From assembly GCA_964442675.1 (NCBI GenBank), contig CAYUAE010000108.1, forward strand, positions 1 to 7,014: DNA of 7,014 nucleotides, in the 5' to 3' direction. Each line of letters opens with the position of its first letter. The stretch's first letter is position 1. Of the stretch, positions 6,389 to 7,014 are shown in pieces. Both the position numbers and the translations under genes were made by a program. Under the pieces are notes generated by a model that ran no database searches, was not told the origin of the DNA, and saw nothing but the letters and a program-made list of their open reading frames with translations. Origin of the DNA: Methylomarinum sp964442675. GTDB taxonomy: Bacteria; Pseudomonadota; Gammaproteobacteria; Methylococcales; Methylomonadaceae.

Positions 6389-6419
6389 ATAACAAAACGC
6401 TGTTATGATGAAGCAATAA
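6385..6419. repeat. Inverted repeat flanked by 8-bp direct repeats (possible operator)
   Basis: ATAACA (6389-6394) and TGTTAT (6401-6406) are perfect inverted arms around a 6-nt centre. AGCAATAA occurs at 6385-6392 and again at 6412-6419, a 27-nt period. The cluster lies between divergent genes and over both candidate -10 elements. It may be a regulator site or chance in AT-rich DNA. Confidence 0.25.
6401..6409 (+). promoter_or_regulatory. Putative extended -10 for the lipoprotein gene
   Basis: TG at 6401-6402, one base, then TATGAT at 6404-6409 matches an extended -10 with one mismatch. Transcription would start near 6416 and leave a leader of about 72 nt. There is no convincing -35. Confidence 0.3.
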
Positions 6420-6474
6420 TCAGTACATTGTAAAGATATTCAGCGATCGTTTGGTGGCTGAGGTGATATTTTTT

Positions 6475-6480
6475 GGGGAG
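6475..6480 (+). promoter_or_regulatory. Ribosome binding site of the lipoprotein gene
   Basis: GGGGAG at 6475-6480 is 7 nt before the ATG at 6488. This strong site decides the start in favour of 6488 over the out-of-frame ATG at 6481. Confidence 0.75.
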
Positions 6481-6487
6481 ATGCGAC

Positions 6488-7014
6488 ATGAAACAGAGGC
6501 GATTGTTTACGTTAGTTATTGGTTTTTTACTATTGACAGGGTGCGCATCAGATCAGATTTATCGTGCCAACTATGCCCCTTGTTCTGTCACAGTTTCAGA
6601 AGATTGCGCATCTCATGCTATACAAAAGATTGGCAAGGCGCCTGCTGACTACTGGTTAGGCTTTGTGGAAGTCGACGATCAGGGGCAATTGCGAGACAGA
6701 GCGCAATTACAAGCCGTTTTAGACCAGCTGTATAAGGTGTCCTCAGACCATGATGTGTTGATTAATGTTTTTGTACACGGCTGGCATCATAATGCCAAAC
6801 CCGGCGATTCCAATATCGAAGGCTTTAAAGGTATCCTGCAAAAACTGAGTGCCATTGAATCTCGCCAAAGTCGTAACTGGCAACATAAGCCACGTCAGGT
6901 TTTTGGCGTATATGTGGGCTGGCGGGGTGAATCTATTGAATTCCCTGGCATAAAATACCTGACATTCTGGGATAGAAAAAATACGGCTCAGGATGTGGGT
7001 TATTTAGGTGTTAC
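6488..7014 (+). CDS. Lipoprotein with alpha/beta-hydrolase-like domain (partial, 3' end outside window)
   Basis: The first 175 residues of a longer protein, cut by the window edge. Residues 1-18 are a lipoprotein signal peptide: a basic start (KQRR), a hydrophobic core, and the lipobox LTGC with C19 as the acylated cysteine. The following residues are Ala and Ser rather than Asp, so outer-membrane sorting by Lol is expected. In the mature part, LINVFVHGWHHNA (91-103) looks like an alpha/beta-hydrolase strand plus the HGW oxyanion-hole turn, and FGVYVGWRGES (139-149) like the next strand. The nucleophile elbow (GxSxG) would lie beyond position 7014, so catalytic competence cannot be judged. 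C32 and C40 could form a disulfide. The substrate is unknown; esterase or lipase activity is inference. It is divergent from the DUF6164 gene and has a strong ribosome binding site. Confidence 0.7.
   Translation, partial: MKQRRLFTLVIGFLLLTGCASDQIYRANYAPCSVTVSEDCASHAIQKIGKAPADYWLGFVEVDDQGQLRDRAQLQAVLDQLYKVSSDHDVLINVFVHGWHHNAKPGDSNIEGFKGILQKLSAIESRQSRNWQHKPRQVFGVYVGWRGESIEFPGIKYLTFWDRKNTAQDVGYLGV

Noticed and set aside
6451..6648. 65-codon plus-strand frame starting upstream of the lipoprotein
   Set aside because: It is the wrong frame; the lipoprotein frame has the strong ribosome binding site, a signal peptide and a lipobox.

Overview
The window looks like ordinary chromosomal DNA of a gammaproteobacterium. 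RecJ, RsgA, Orn and the Ste24-type M48 peptidase all resemble gammaproteobacterial forms, and Orn and RecJ are close to the E. coli proteins in length and motif wording. Base composition is moderate and even. A methanotroph-like member (Methylococcales) would fit this gene mix, but that is a guess from gene memory, not a demonstrated placement. I see no mobile element, CRISPR array, tRNA or rRNA.

Layout. Positions 90-1647 hold a tight minus-strand operon: orn (oligoribonuclease), then a double-length crcB/Fluc fluoride channel, then a small DUF190 protein. The gaps are 2 nt (orn-crcB) and a 4-nt ATGA overlap (crcB-DUF190). From an 83-bp divergent promoter region, a plus-strand cluster runs through 1731-5635: an M48A membrane peptidase, rsgA joined to it by TAATG, and recJ after 24 nt. 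recJ meets a minus-strand pair head-on: a DUF6164 membrane-anchored protein (6009-6374) overlapping by ATGA with a VanZ-like membrane protein (5632-6012). The recJ and vanZ-like stop codons lie in the same TTAA. After a 113-bp divergent intergenic region, a plus-strand lipoprotein with an alpha/beta-hydrolase-like start runs off the right edge.

How the genes work together. Most of the window is housekeeping: RNA dinucleotide/oligonucleotide turnover (Orn), 30S maturation (RsgA), ssDNA exonuclease repair (RecJ) and membrane proteolysis (M48A). The accessory element is the fluoride-channel pair crcB-DUF190 downstream of orn. The crcB protein is a single-chain tandem duplication. Its second repeat appears to lack the first transmembrane helix, which would by itself invert that repeat relative to the first. 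This is the most interesting signal in the window. I do not see a wholly new multi-gene system.
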